Shown here piece after piece: positions 8,190 through 16,518 of a stretch of DNA of 64,000 nucleotides (its first letter is position 1; every line of letters begins with the position of its first letter). A model generated the notes under the pieces. That model ran no database searches, had not been told where the DNA came from, and saw only the letters and a program-made list of their open reading frames with translations. The stretch comes from Flavobacteriales bacterium. Its GTDB lineage: Bacteria; Bacteroidota; Bacteroidia; Flavobacteriales; Schleiferiaceae. The stretch spans positions 3,124,897-3,188,896 of the forward strand of contig CP051243.1 of assembly GCA_017795025.1 (NCBI GenBank). The letters run 5' to 3'. Position numbers and translations under genes: made by a program.

Positions 8190-8753
8190 ATGAAGGCTAA
8201 ACAGAAATCGATTCAGGCAGAGCTAAGCGCCTTAGTGCAGCATCATCTAAGTTTAATGGAGGATCTTAAGGCTCAAGAGGAAAAGTTATTACAAACCAAA
8301 GCCGATCCCGAGAGTTGGAGTGCCTTAGAGTGTATCGAGCATCTGTGCCGCTACGGCGATTTTTATTTGCCCGAAGTGCGTCGAAGCCTTAAAAATGCTA
8401 AGAGAGTTAAGCCTCAAAACTTTAAGAGTTCCTGGTTAGGTGAGTACTTCGCTCAAAGCATGTGGCCCAAGCAGGGTTTTAAAACCATGAATACCTTTAA
8501 GTCAATGAATCCTCAATACTCCGGCCTTCGCGCAGAGGTGCTATTAGAGTTTGAAGAACAACTAAAGCAATGGCAATCGATTCTTAATCAGAGTTCCGAT
8601 TACTCTTGGCAGAAAGTGAAAACCGGAATCAGTATTTCGAAATTTATCAAACTCCGTTTAGGCGATACCTTAAGGGTGGTTTTCTACCACAATCACCGTC
8701 ACTTACTCCAAGCATTTAGAGCCGCAGGCCTTCCCTCGGATGGTTTTAAATAA
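8190..8753 (+). CDS. DinB-superfamily protein
   Basis: A 187-residue helical protein of the DinB/YfiT four-helix-bundle superfamily, whose members bind a divalent metal with three histidines and often act as thiol-dependent S-transferases. Here His51 in ECIEHL and two of the histidines in YHNHRHLLQA (His167, His169, His171) supply a plausible metal triad, and the W-S-A-x-E-x-I-E-H-L motif is typical of DinB_2 members. The substrate cannot be told from sequence. The gene follows the Crp/Fnr-like regulator on the same strand and may be co-regulated with it. Confidence 0.8.
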   Translation: MKAKQKSIQAELSALVQHHLSLMEDLKAQEEKLLQTKADPESWSALECIEHLCRYGDFYLPEVRRSLKNAKRVKPQNFKSSWLGEYFAQSMWPKQGFKTMNTFKSMNPQYSGLRAEVLLEFEEQLKQWQSILNQSSDYSWQKVKTGISISKFIKLRLGDTLRVVFYHNHRHLLQAFRAAGLPSDGFK

Positions 8754-8778
8754 TTCTTTGAAGAGCTTTTTGGCGGGT

Positions 8779-9519
8779 TTAATCCATGTATTTGCTATCC
8801 CACAACTCCGAATTGAAATTCTTCATCCGGCTAAAGCCATAGAGTGCCGTTAGGCCGCTAAAAGCTAGGAACAAGTAAAAGAAGAAGATAATCCGAATGT
8901 TCCAGCTGTGCTCGTCTAAAGGACCCATAACCATCTTATCGGGGAATAGGGAAACTACAAATGCCGCCAATAGGGCCACTGATAAAAGAAGCGTTTTGAA
9001 ACTTCTAAAGGGAAAAACCATCAGGGCACGTAAAGGGTGTAAATCCTTTCCCCATTTATGAATGAGGTAATATTTCTGGTTTCCCAATGGAAGCATCAGC
9101 AAGGGATCTTTATCCTTATATTCTAAGTGAAACATCGGGGCAGGAGCGATCATCTTGAAGCCTTTAAGCTCTTTTTGCTCTTGCTTTTGTAGATGTTTAA
9201 TTTTTTGGATAGCCTCGTAAGGAATGTCTCCTTTAAAAAGAGAAGCATCTAAAAAGCGCAAGCGGTAGCGGGTGCAAAGTCGCTTAATTTCTTCGATGCT
9301 GTAAATCCTTTGGGGATCAAGGTCCTTGATTTTTAAACTGCGTGAGATTTCATTGCCACCGGCAAAGATGTTTGCCAAAATGGCTTCTTCGCGAGCATCA
9401 TCTTCCGCTAAGAGGGTTTTAAATGCTGCTAAAGTGTTTTCGGGGTTCTGGTGTTCCGTGCGGGCACGCTCACGCTCGAGTGCCTTCTCTAAGTTTACTC
9501 CAATCCTATTCATAATCAA
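8779..9519 (-). CDS. Hypothetical protein with two C-terminal membrane segments
   Basis: A 246-residue protein I do not recognise. Residues about 8-60 are charged and helical. Residues 60-165 form a soluble part with SIEEIKRLCTRYRLRFLDASLFKG and LPLGNQKYYLIHKWG. Two membrane segments follow at about 174-192 and 208-228, with a short polar tail. It has no signal peptide, so the soluble part is probably cytoplasmic. ATG at 9519 or 9513 could be used. The gene stands alone between plus-strand genes. Confidence 0.6.
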   Translation of the reverse strand: MIMNRIGVNLEKALERERARTEHQNPENTLAAFKTLLAEDDAREEAILANIFAGGNEISRSLKIKDLDPQRIYSIEEIKRLCTRYRLRFLDASLFKGDIPYEAIQKIKHLQKQEQKELKGFKMIAPAPMFHLEYKDKDPLLMLPLGNQKYYLIHKWGKDLHPLRALMVFPFRSFKTLLLSVALLAAFVVSLFPDKMVMGPLDEHSWNIRIIFFFYLFLAFSGLTALYGFSRMKNFNSELWDSKYMD

Positions 9520-9641
9520 TCATTCCACCTTAGGAGGTCCGAAAATAATAAAATATTAATGCTCTTTCCTAATGCTCTTTTTATATCATAATTCAAAAGC
9601 ACGGGATATTGTTCAGTACTTTTAAAACCAAATCCTCGATC

Positions 9642-10001
9642 ATGGACATAGAGCAAATTAGAGCCTATGCGCTGCAGTTTAAAGAGAGTAGCGAAGGCTT
9701 TCCCTTTGATTCCGAGACCCTCGTTTTTAAAGTCGCGGGTAAAATGTTTCTTCTGGTTTCATTGGAAGCGGTTCCATTGCGCTTTAGCTTTAAAAACCTA
9801 CCGGAAAAGGGTTTGCAGTACCGTGAGTCCTATCCAGCGGTTGAAGGGGCCTATCATATGAATAAGACCCACTGGAGCATGGTTCAACTTGATGGCTCTG
9901 TACCAGCGGCTACCCTGCAACAATGGATTAAAGAATCGCATGATTTAGTGCTGAGTAGTCTACCCAAATACAAACAGAAAGAACTATTAGGACATGAATA
10001 G
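9642..10001 (+). CDS. MmcQ/YjbR-family protein
   Basis: A 119-residue protein starting at the ATG at 9642 (MDIEQIRAYALQ); an in-frame TTG 33 bases upstream is less likely because the family begins at this point. It matches the MmcQ/YjbR fold: an N-terminal helix with the F-P-F-D motif (EGFPFDSETLVFKVAGKMF), a strand region LRFSFKNLPEKG, and the late H-W-x-x-V segment (KTHWSMVQLDG). Members have a CyaY-like, double-wing fold and are often called DNA-binding, but the role is not established. It overlaps the next gene (DUF502) by 8 bases, suggesting co-translation. Confidence 0.9.
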   Translation: MDIEQIRAYALQFKESSEGFPFDSETLVFKVAGKMFLLVSLEAVPLRFSFKNLPEKGLQYRESYPAVEGAYHMNKTHWSMVQLDGSVPAATLQQWIKESHDLVLSSLPKYKQKELLGHE

Positions 10002-10584
10002 TATCATTAAATACCTTTTGCAAGGCCTCCTTATTGTGGCGCCCATAGCGATTACGGTTTATTTACTTTATGAGGTCTTTATTGTATTAGATGGGCTGAT
10101 TCCTTTCGATGTACCAGGTTTGGGCATTGTGGTAATCTTAGCTGGAATTACCCTAATTGGATTCATCGCCAGTCACTTAATTTCGGAACGATTGCGCAGC
10201 TGGTTTGATCGCATTATTCGTAAGGCGCCGGTGATTAGTTTGGTTTATACTGCCGTTACCGATGTGCTTAATGCCTTAGTAGGAGAGAAGCGAAGTTTTA
10301 AATATCCCGTTTTAGTTCAAACAGAAGCGGATTCGTCGGTAAAGCGAATTGGCTTTGTAACCCACCGCGGTTTTGGGAAACAAGCTAAACTGAAGGAGGA
10401 GTATTTAACGGTTTACTGTCCGCATAGCTATGCCATTTCTGGGATTGTATTCCTGGTGGAAAAGAGTCGGGTAGAACCTTTAGATTTGCCCGCAGCAGAT
10501 GTTATGAAATACGTTATTTCCGGCGGAGTAACCCGCATGGAGGACCCCATATTTTTAGAGAATGAAGAAAAGTCTACTCCTTAG
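9994..10584 (+). CDS. DUF502 family membrane protein
   Basis: A 196-residue protein with two N-terminal membrane segments (about 5-30 and 40-65) followed by a soluble domain. The opening I-x-Q-G-L-L-I-V-x-P-I-x-I-T segment, the R-K-A-P-V-I-S-L-V-Y-T-A-V segment just after TM2 and the later GFVTHRGFG match DUF502 (COG2928), a family of unknown function related in plants to the COV membrane proteins. It overlaps the MmcQ gene by 8 bases and the PNGase-like gene by 23 bases, so the three are likely read from one transcript. Confidence 0.9.
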   Translation: MNSIIKYLLQGLLIVAPIAITVYLLYEVFIVLDGLIPFDVPGLGIVVILAGITLIGFIASHLISERLRSWFDRIIRKAPVISLVYTAVTDVLNALVGEKRSFKYPVLVQTEADSSVKRIGFVTHRGFGKQAKLKEEYLTVYCPHSYAISGIVFLVEKSRVEPLDLPAADVMKYVISGGVTRMEDPIFLENEEKSTP

Positions 10585-12553
10585 TCTTAGCCTATTAATA
10601 AGCTTTCCATCCTTGGCAGCCGAGGGCGATACCACCATTGTTTCAGCTCATCAACAAAGGGATTTAACCTGGTATGGTTCCTATAAGGATTGGGCGGTAT
10701 TCCCGGATGCGAATCATTCCTACCATCAAATCCTTTTGGAATATACTATGGGATGTGCAAGCGGGGGCTGTTCGGATTGGGATTACACCACTATTGTTGA
10801 TTTGCTTATCCCCACCGGACAAAATGATAGTACCATCAGCCGTATTGATACTATTAGCACCAACCCCTTACAAATAGATACCATTTGGAACGTGTTTCCC
10901 ATAAAAGAACGAATCGAACTCTGTAAGGTGATTACTCCCTATGGTGGGGCTCTAAGTTCTGATTGGACTCGCGATTTTTATTTCGACGTAAGTGATTATT
11001 ATCCTCTACTTCAAGATTCGGTGGAGATTGATGTGCGCTACCAAGGTTGGAGCAGTGGCTTTAGCGCCAGCCTAAATTTTATCATGATTGAAGGAAAGCC
11101 GGTTCGCGATGTTTATCAAGTCGAGAACTTATATCGCGGAGGTTTTACCTATATCGACTCTGCGCAATTCGAGACTAACCATATGCCCGCAAGGGCCCTT
11201 AATCCGCATCCTCAGGCAACTCAATTTTACTTGCGGGCTGCCCCCTCCGGACATGGTTTCGTAAATGATGCGAATTGCGCTGAGTTTTGCGAAAAAGACT
11301 ACTATGTATATATCGATGGTCAACAGGTAGCCAGTCAGGCGATGTGGCGCGATGACTGTGGTTTAAATGACCTTTGGCCACAAGCAGGCACTTGGCTTTA
11401 CGACCGGGCTAATTGGTGTCCCGGTGATCGGGTAAATCAGCATTTGCATGATCTCAGTGCCTACGTCCCCAATGCCGATAGCATTGATGTGGATATTGAA
11501 GCATACACCTATACCCGTCCGGCTGGCGAAAGTCCGGCAAGCTATAATATGTCGGTTCAGCTTTTTCACCTCGGTGATTTTAACAACAAACTCGATGTGG
11601 CTATTAGCGATATTATAAAGCCCAGTGCTGAGGATGAACACGCTCGTTTTAACCCGATTTGTGATGAAGCTTTAATAGAAGTTGAAAATCGAGGAGCAGA
11701 CCCCATACAGTCGCTGAGAATTAGCTACGGCTTAAAAGGAAATACCCAATGGCGTACCTTCAATTGGACGGGAAATATAAGTTCCTTGCAAAAGGAATTT
11801 ATCGCCTTGCCGATGGATTCACTGAAGGATTGGACCAGCCTTAAATCTGATTTAGAGTTTATGGTTCAAATTGAGCGGGTTAATGGTGGATTGAGCGATT
11901 CCGTAGATTTTAATAATCGACGTTCTACCCCTATTGCCTTGCCAGAGCAGTATCCAAATAAACTGCGCTTTGAGCTTCGAACTAATGGCCGAGGTTCGGA
12001 AAGCTGGTGGAAATTGGAAGATGCCTGGGGTCAAGTGCTGTACTCAGGTGATAATCTCGCTAGTAATACAACCTATCGCGATACTTTTGATTTAGATCCG
12101 GGTTGCTACCATTTACTGATTGGGGACCGCGATAAGGATGGCCTAAGTTTTTTTGGTAACAACGATGGTTCGGGTCGGATATTAATGCGCAATGTTGGCG
12201 GTAACTTTTTCTATAAAAATTACAATCCAAACTTTGGGACTGAGCTCAGTGATTACTTTACCGTGGGTTACAGTATCGGCCTTCAAGAAGAGGCTGCGCT
12301 TAGCTCGCCTCTATCAGTATATCCAAATCCCAGTAATGGATTAGTGTATTTAAGTTGGGAAAGCGCCACACCTGAAACTCTTCAGCTGCATTTACGGGAT
12401 GCGCAATCGCGATTGGTTTGGTCCTATCAAGATCAAATTCAGGCCGGAGGAGAACTGGAACTCCATCTGCCGAAAGGCTTAAGCGGGCTCTACTTTTTAG
12501 AGGTAGAATCGCCTAGTCACGGCAAAGTGGTGGAGCAAATAATCCTAAAATAA
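10562..12553 (+). CDS. PNGase F-like peptide:N-glycosidase exported by T9SS
   Basis: PNGase F cleaves the amide bond between asparagine and the first GlcNAc of N-glycans. This 663-residue protein has a signal peptide (1-20), a two-part PNGase F domain (about 25-320), a middle beta-rich region (about 330-570) and a T9SS type A sorting domain (about 583-663, starting LSVYPNPSNG and ending KVVEQIILK). Key matches to Elizabethkingia PNGase F: the GGCSDWDY segment gives the catalytic Asp74 (Asp60 there), CAEFC gives the catalytic Glu241 (Glu206 there), and WLYDRANWCPG matches WAPDRAGWCPG. The position of PNGase F Glu118 appears to be Gln161, while the following Trp is kept. The exporter is consistent with sprA in this window. 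Likely secreted or surface-bound. Confidence 0.88.
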   Translation: MKKSLLLSLSLLISFPSLAAEGDTTIVSAHQQRDLTWYGSYKDWAVFPDANHSYHQILLEYTMGCASGGCSDWDYTTIVDLLIPTGQNDSTISRIDTISTNPLQIDTIWNVFPIKERIELCKVITPYGGALSSDWTRDFYFDVSDYYPLLQDSVEIDVRYQGWSSGFSASLNFIMIEGKPVRDVYQVENLYRGGFTYIDSAQFETNHMPARALNPHPQATQFYLRAAPSGHGFVNDANCAEFCEKDYYVYIDGQQVASQAMWRDDCGLNDLWPQAGTWLYDRANWCPGDRVNQHLHDLSAYVPNADSIDVDIEAYTYTRPAGESPASYNMSVQLFHLGDFNNKLDVAISDIIKPSAEDEHARFNPICDEALIEVENRGADPIQSLRISYGLKGNTQWRTFNWTGNISSLQKEFIALPMDSLKDWTSLKSDLEFMVQIERVNGGLSDSVDFNNRRSTPIALPEQYPNKLRFELRTNGRGSESWWKLEDAWGQVLYSGDNLASNTTYRDTFDLDPGCYHLLIGDRDKDGLSFFGNNDGSGRILMRNVGGNFFYKNYNPNFGTELSDYFTVGYSIGLQEEAALSSPLSVYPNPSNGLVYLSWESATPETLQLHLRDAQSRLVWSYQDQIQAGGELELHLPKGLSGLYFLEVESPSHGKVVEQIILK

Positions 12554-12554
12554 G

Positions 12555-14096
12555 CTAGGACGAGGGGCGAGTTCGCACGCTATTACTCGGTAAGGGAACT
12601 TGAGGAGGGCTTTTCTTAGGAGACTTATTGCCCGTAATCTTCTTGCCTCGGTCGGAGGGTCTCGAGAAACCTACGCGCTTCATTGATCCCCAAGCTTTCT
12701 TGCCTTCGAAGAAATAGTCCCAGTTTCCGGTAACCGCACAATACACCACAAAGGGGTGGAAAATTAGCGGTTCAATAAGACCAGCAATTACAAGCCGTAG
12801 GAGCTGCCGTCTCTTTTTATACTGGAAAAAGGTAATTTCCTCAATGTACAGGGTTGCAATGGTAAAGGCTACGGTATAGCCGTAAATCAAAGCGATGAAT
12901 AGGTATAGGAAGCTAATATTAATCACACCTAGCAGACTGAAGAGGATTAAAAGGATAATACCAAAAGCTTCAATTAAAGGGGCTAGCCATTCAAATAACA
13001 ACCAATAGGGATAAGAGATCATCCCGATTTTACCATAAAAAGGATTCAGGAATAAACGCTTATGCGATAATAAGGTTTCCACCGCACCACGGGTCCAACG
13101 GTTCCTTTGCTTGCGCAGAACTGACCACGACTCGGGTACTTCGGTCCAACATAAGGGGTCAGGTACAAAGCCTACCACATAGTCGATATCTTTTTCGCGG
13201 GCATAGCGACGCATACGCACCGTTAGCTCCATATCCTCACCGATGGTTTCATTATCGTAACCACCACACTGAATCACCAATTGTTTTTGAAAAACCCCTA
13301 AGGCTCCTGAAATTAGCAGTAGTCCATCGAGGGATCCCCAGGCCACCCGTCCCAATAGGAAGGATCTTAGGTACTCTAGTGTTTGGAACTGCGCGAGGAG
13401 TTTATTAGGAACGTTTACTTCAACAATGCGTCCTTTCTCGATCCGACAATTGTTAGCAATACGTACCACCCCTCCGGTAGCAATCATGTTTTTATCGGTT
13501 TCTTCCAAGAAGGGCTTCATTAGCTTTAACAAGCAGTCCTCCTCCAAGATACAGTCTACATCAATGTTTAGGGTATAGTCGCCGGTAGAGACATTTAAGG
13601 CCGCATTTAAGGCATCGGACTTACCGCCATTCTCCTTATCAACCACCACTAAATTATTGTAGGCGGGGTCTTTAGATTTATAGACGTTTTTAACCTTTTT
13701 GGTTTCAATTTTATAGTTCACTGCAAAGTTCACCGGCTCCAATTGGTATTCCTCGATGAGTTTGGTTAGTGAGCGGTCGCGGCTTCCGTCATTAACTACG
13801 ATTACCTCATAATTGGGGTATCGCACAGATAGTAGGGAGCGAATATTTTCGATGATGGTGGCTTCCTCGTTGTAGGCAGGAGCGAGAATGGAAACACTGG
13901 GTGCCTCCGGACTTTGAAGGATATTGAGGTAATCGGTGTAAGTGTTTCTGCGCAGATATTTCCGTGCTTGGATTACCGATATAACTCCTAGGATAAGGTA
14001 GGACACCATTACAAATACGGTGTAGCCGTAAGTAATGAAGTAGAAAATATAGATGAGAATATCTACGAGTGAGTTCTGCGTGTCATATTCTATCAT
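12555..14096 (-). CDS. Processive family 2 glycosyltransferase (polysaccharide synthase type)
   Basis: A 513-residue inner-membrane enzyme of the PgaC/BcsA type, which polymerises a sugar from a nucleotide-sugar and may thread the chain across the membrane. Visible parts: TM1 at about 15-40; GT-A domain with VNDGSRD (101-107), the acceptor-side DVD (179-181), the TIGED motif (284-288) and Q-R-N-R-W (330-334, the QxxRW motif that marks processive synthases); then several membrane segments (about 355-450) and a basic, proline-rich tail. The sugar cannot be told. It overlaps the HEAT-repeat gene by 14 bases and is last in the operon. Its stop lies 1 base from the stop of the convergent PNGase-like gene. 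Confidence 0.9.
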   Translation of the reverse strand: MIEYDTQNSLVDILIYIFYFITYGYTVFVMVSYLILGVISVIQARKYLRRNTYTDYLNILQSPEAPSVSILAPAYNEEATIIENIRSLLSVRYPNYEVIVVNDGSRDRSLTKLIEEYQLEPVNFAVNYKIETKKVKNVYKSKDPAYNNLVVVDKENGGKSDALNAALNVSTGDYTLNIDVDCILEEDCLLKLMKPFLEETDKNMIATGGVVRIANNCRIEKGRIVEVNVPNKLLAQFQTLEYLRSFLLGRVAWGSLDGLLLISGALGVFQKQLVIQCGGYDNETIGEDMELTVRMRRYAREKDIDYVVGFVPDPLCWTEVPESWSVLRKQRNRWTRGAVETLLSHKRLFLNPFYGKIGMISYPYWLLFEWLAPLIEAFGIILLILFSLLGVINISFLYLFIALIYGYTVAFTIATLYIEEITFFQYKKRRQLLRLVIAGLIEPLIFHPFVVYCAVTGNWDYFFEGKKAWGSMKRVGFSRPSDRGKKITGNKSPKKSPPQVPLPSNSVRTRPSS

Positions 14097-15204
14097 CGAG
14101 TACGTGTTTTACGATATTTTCGCCGTTTTCGGAGAGTTCATTTTCACGATAGGAAGTAAGCACATCGTGGCGCCCCATGCGTTTAAGCGCTTTGGCTGAA
14201 GCCATGGCGAGCTCGTACTCTTTGGTGGAAGTAAGCACCTCACGCAAGTGACCGGCTTCTTTTGCACCACCAAGTTCCCCCATCGCTTTCAAAACTATGG
14301 CTTTCACGCGAATATTCTTGGTAAGCTCGTAAACTTCGTAGAGATTTTCAATGCATTCTGAATAGGCGAGCTCGATGGCCGTCTCAATTGCTTTTTCTTG
14401 CACCTTTTCGTTGCGATGGTAAAGCAACTTTTGCAATTGTCCGCGCTCGTGGTACTGATTTAAGTGTCGCATTAAGATAAGTGCGAATATCACTACACTG
14501 TCGTTTTTGGATTGCAGCCAGGGACCAATATTGTCAATTAATTCATATTCGAATTTTCTCGATTGATCTAATAGTCGAATCTGCTGCCATTCGCTCATAG
14601 GAGATTCCAAATCGTTAAGGAAACTCATGGCCTTTTTACCACCGAGTTTTACGGCAGCATACTGGGCTTCGTTTCGCACGTGCACATTATCGGCATCGGT
14701 GTATTGCAGCACTTCAAACAAGGTTTCCCCCATTCGCATGGTGCTAAGATCGTTTATGGCTTTCGCACGAACATGCCATTCCCCATTGCGAAGGTTCTCT
14801 AAAGTCATTTGCTTGAGGCCAATCTCGCGGTACAAGTTTTCGAGACGAGCGAAGGCCTCACCACCAAGGTTTCGATGGTAATAAAGAATAAGCTCGTTAA
14901 GGATATTCATGTTTGATCTACGGTAGAGCGTAGAGTCTACAATGCGATTAATTTTTTTGGTCGCATCCTTAAATTCACTGGCGTCTTGCTCGGTAAAAAC
15001 AACTTCTTGGATGATAGGCTCTACCTGTCGCTTGATTCGACGTTCCCGATTTTCAATACTATTTTTTCTGGAACGCTCACGCAATACAATCGAAACCATC
15101 ACCGCTGCCGAAATCAGCAACACGATAACTAAGATGATTACAATCTTATAGCGTGGCTCAAGAGCCAGAAGGAAGTAGTATATGTCAATTAGGAACTGGC
15201 GCAT
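14083..15204 (-). CDS. Membrane-anchored HEAT-repeat protein
   Basis: A 373-residue protein with one N-terminal membrane helix (about 19-41), a basic segment, a helical region at 60-120, then a run of HEAT-like helical pairs (about 125-365): examples are WHVRAKAINDLSTM, NVHVRNEAQYAAVKLGGKKA, VQEKAIETAIELA and IRVKAIVLKAMGELGGAKE. HEAT arrays are protein-binding scaffolds. It sits between a single-domain response regulator (2 bases upstream) and a processive glycosyltransferase (14-base overlap), so it may pass the regulator's signal to the synthase. That link is inference; there is no catalytic motif. Confidence 0.85.
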   Translation of the reverse strand: MRQFLIDIYYFLLALEPRYKIVIILVIVLLISAAVMVSIVLRERSRKNSIENRERRIKRQVEPIIQEVVFTEQDASEFKDATKKINRIVDSTLYRRSNMNILNELILYYHRNLGGEAFARLENLYREIGLKQMTLENLRNGEWHVRAKAINDLSTMRMGETLFEVLQYTDADNVHVRNEAQYAAVKLGGKKAMSFLNDLESPMSEWQQIRLLDQSRKFEYELIDNIGPWLQSKNDSVVIFALILMRHLNQYHERGQLQKLLYHRNEKVQEKAIETAIELAYSECIENLYEVYELTKNIRVKAIVLKAMGELGGAKEAGHLREVLTSTKEYELAMASAKALKRMGRHDVLTSYRENELSENGENIVKHVLDDRI

Positions 15205-15206
15205 CT

Positions 15207-15584
15207 TTATTTTTTGCTGTTTTTAAGCAGCTTTTTAATTCTTACCGAAAGTTCATTAGGACTAAAAGGCTTGGTCATAAAGTCATCTGCACCTAAATCA
15301 AAGGCCTTTAATACCGCAGTTTCCGAATTTAAGGAGGTGAGCATTAGCACCGGAGCATCGGTTCCACGTTCCTTTAGGATTTTCACCAATTCGAAGCCAG
15401 AGATAAAAGGCATCATGATATCACTAATGATAATATGGTATTCTTCACTTTCAATTTTTTGGATGGCTTTTTCACCATCTTCCGCCGTGTCCACATCATA
15501 TCCGTCTTTAGTCAATTTAAAGGCTAAAGCATCTCGGATTAGAGGCTCATCGTCTACAATTAGAATTTTCGCTTTATCACTCAT
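15207..15584 (-). CDS. Single-domain (CheY-like) response regulator
   Basis: A 125-residue receiver domain with no output domain. It has the acidic pair Asp11-Asp12 (VDDEP), phospho-acceptor Asp55 (ISDIMMP), the conserved Thr/Ser (MLTS, Thr83) and Lys105 (MTKPFSP), so it should be phosphorylatable. With no DNA-binding domain it probably acts by protein contact. It is the first gene of the operon with the HEAT-repeat protein and the glycosyltransferase. There is no histidine kinase beside it; the only kinase gene in the window is at 60628. A promoter -7 match lies 35 bases upstream. Confidence 0.95.
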   Translation of the reverse strand: MSDKAKILIVDDEPLIRDALAFKLTKDGYDVDTAEDGEKAIQKIESEEYHIIISDIMMPFISGFELVKILKERGTDAPVLMLTSLNSETAVLKAFDLGADDFMTKPFSPNELSVRIKKLLKNSKK

Positions 15585-15618
15585 GACATTATTTATTATA
15601 GCGGACTTTTACTGTGTT

Positions 15619-15626
15619 CAAATGTA
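15619..15626 (-). promoter_or_regulatory. Putative -7 promoter element of the response regulator-HEAT-glycosyltransferase operon
   Basis: TACATTTG on the minus strand (15626-15619) matches TAnnTTTG exactly and lies 35 bases before the ATG at 15584. No TTG is found at the expected 19-20 base distance, so the -33 box is missing or degenerate. Confidence 0.4.
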
Positions 15627-15689
15627 GGCTTAGCTATATTGCTAGGCGCTAAATTTAGATGAAAGGTTCAATTTTAAAGATTTAAGGCT

Positions 15690-16454
15690 ATGCCACACAC
15701 GGGAAAGGTCGCGCATCAATTGGAAGATTTTTTAAAGTTGGCTCAATTTACAACTTCCGACTCAATAATAGTATTCTCTGGCGCCGGGATGAGCGCAGAA
15801 AGTGGAATAAGTACTTTTCGAGATAAAGGGGGCTTGTGGGAAAAACATCCCATTGAAGAGGTGGCCACCCCCGAAGCTTGGCAGCGAGACCCGCAAAAAG
15901 TGCTTGGCTTTTATAATATGCGTCGCCAGCAGCTTCTTTCCGTTTCACCGAATGAAGGCCATCAGATAATTGCCGAACTCGAAAAGGAGTTTAGCCTAAA
16001 AGTAATTACCCAAAATATTGATGATCTCCACGAAAGGGCGGGGAGCACAGAAGTACTTCATTTGCATGGAGAATTGCGTATGGCGCGCAGCTCGGTAGAC
16101 GAGGAATTGGTGTACCCAATAGAAGGTTGGGAATTGAAAATAGGCGATTTATGCGACAAGGGCTCACAATTGCGTCCTCATGTTGTGTGGTTTGGAGAAA
16201 TGGTTCCAGCCTTAGAGGAGGCTATTAAGCAACTAGAGGATTGTGGATTGATGATTGTGATCGGGAGCTCCTTACAGGTTTACCCTGCCGCCTCGCTGGT
16301 GCAGATGGTGCCTCCCTCCTGTCCAGTGGTGCTGATTGACCCTGAGCCCATGTTTGTGCAAGGATCAGCTCCTTATTTTCAAATTCGCAGTGGGGCATCC
16401 GAAGGACTGAATCTAATTTCCTCTGTTTTAAAGCATTTTAATAAAGCTAATTAG
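15690..16454 (+). CDS. Sir2-family NAD-dependent deacylase lacking zinc-binding cysteines
   Basis: Sirtuins use NAD+ to remove acyl groups from protein lysines. This 254-residue protein has the NAD-binding GAGMSAESGISTFRD (31-45), TQNIDDLHERAG (107-118) and the catalytic His126 in HLHGEL. Tyr75 and Arg78 (GFYNMRRQ) correspond to the Y-x-x-R pair that favours succinyl or malonyl lysine in CobB and SIRT5. The usual four zinc cysteines (two CxxC pairs) are absent; only Cys155 (DLCDKGSQLRP) lies in that region. The residues that carry out chemistry are intact, so it is probably active. ATG 15690 gives an N-terminal helix before the Rossmann core; it is divergent from the response regulator. Confidence 0.9.
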   Translation: MPHTGKVAHQLEDFLKLAQFTTSDSIIVFSGAGMSAESGISTFRDKGGLWEKHPIEEVATPEAWQRDPQKVLGFYNMRRQQLLSVSPNEGHQIIAELEKEFSLKVITQNIDDLHERAGSTEVLHLHGELRMARSSVDEELVYPIEGWELKIGDLCDKGSQLRPHVVWFGEMVPALEEAIKQLEDCGLMIVIGSSLQVYPAASLVQMVPPSCPVVLIDPEPMFVQGSAPYFQIRSGASEGLNLISSVLKHFNKAN

Positions 16455-16465
16455 CGTAATAGTAT

Positions 16466-16473
16466 TATATTTG
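16466..16473 (+). promoter_or_regulatory. Putative -7 promoter element of the rimP-nusA-infB operon
   Basis: TATATTTG matches TAnnTTTG exactly. Transcription would start near 16480, giving a leader of about 39 bases to the rimP ATG at 16519. No good -33 TTG is seen at the normal distance. Confidence 0.5.
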
Positions 16474-16484
16474 CGGCCACTTTC

Positions 16485-16510
16485 GAGGGGACATTGGTCC
16501 CCTCTTTTAT
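16485..16510 (+). terminator. Terminator-like hairpin in the rimP leader (candidate attenuator)
   Basis: GAGGGGA (16485-16491) pairs perfectly with TCCCCTC (16498-16504) around a 6-base loop, followed at once by TTTTATT. It lies between the putative promoter and the rimP start, and the upstream gene already ended at 16454, so it sits inside the operon's own leader. Such a structure could attenuate the operon; NusA-mediated feedback at its own leader is known in E. coli, but that role here is inference. Confidence 0.55.
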
Positions 16511-16518
16511 TAGGCCAT

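Noticed and set aside
16471-16518. Longer rimP reading frame beginning upstream of 16519
   Set aside because: It would start inside the -7 element and read through the leader hairpin; the added residues do not resemble RimP.
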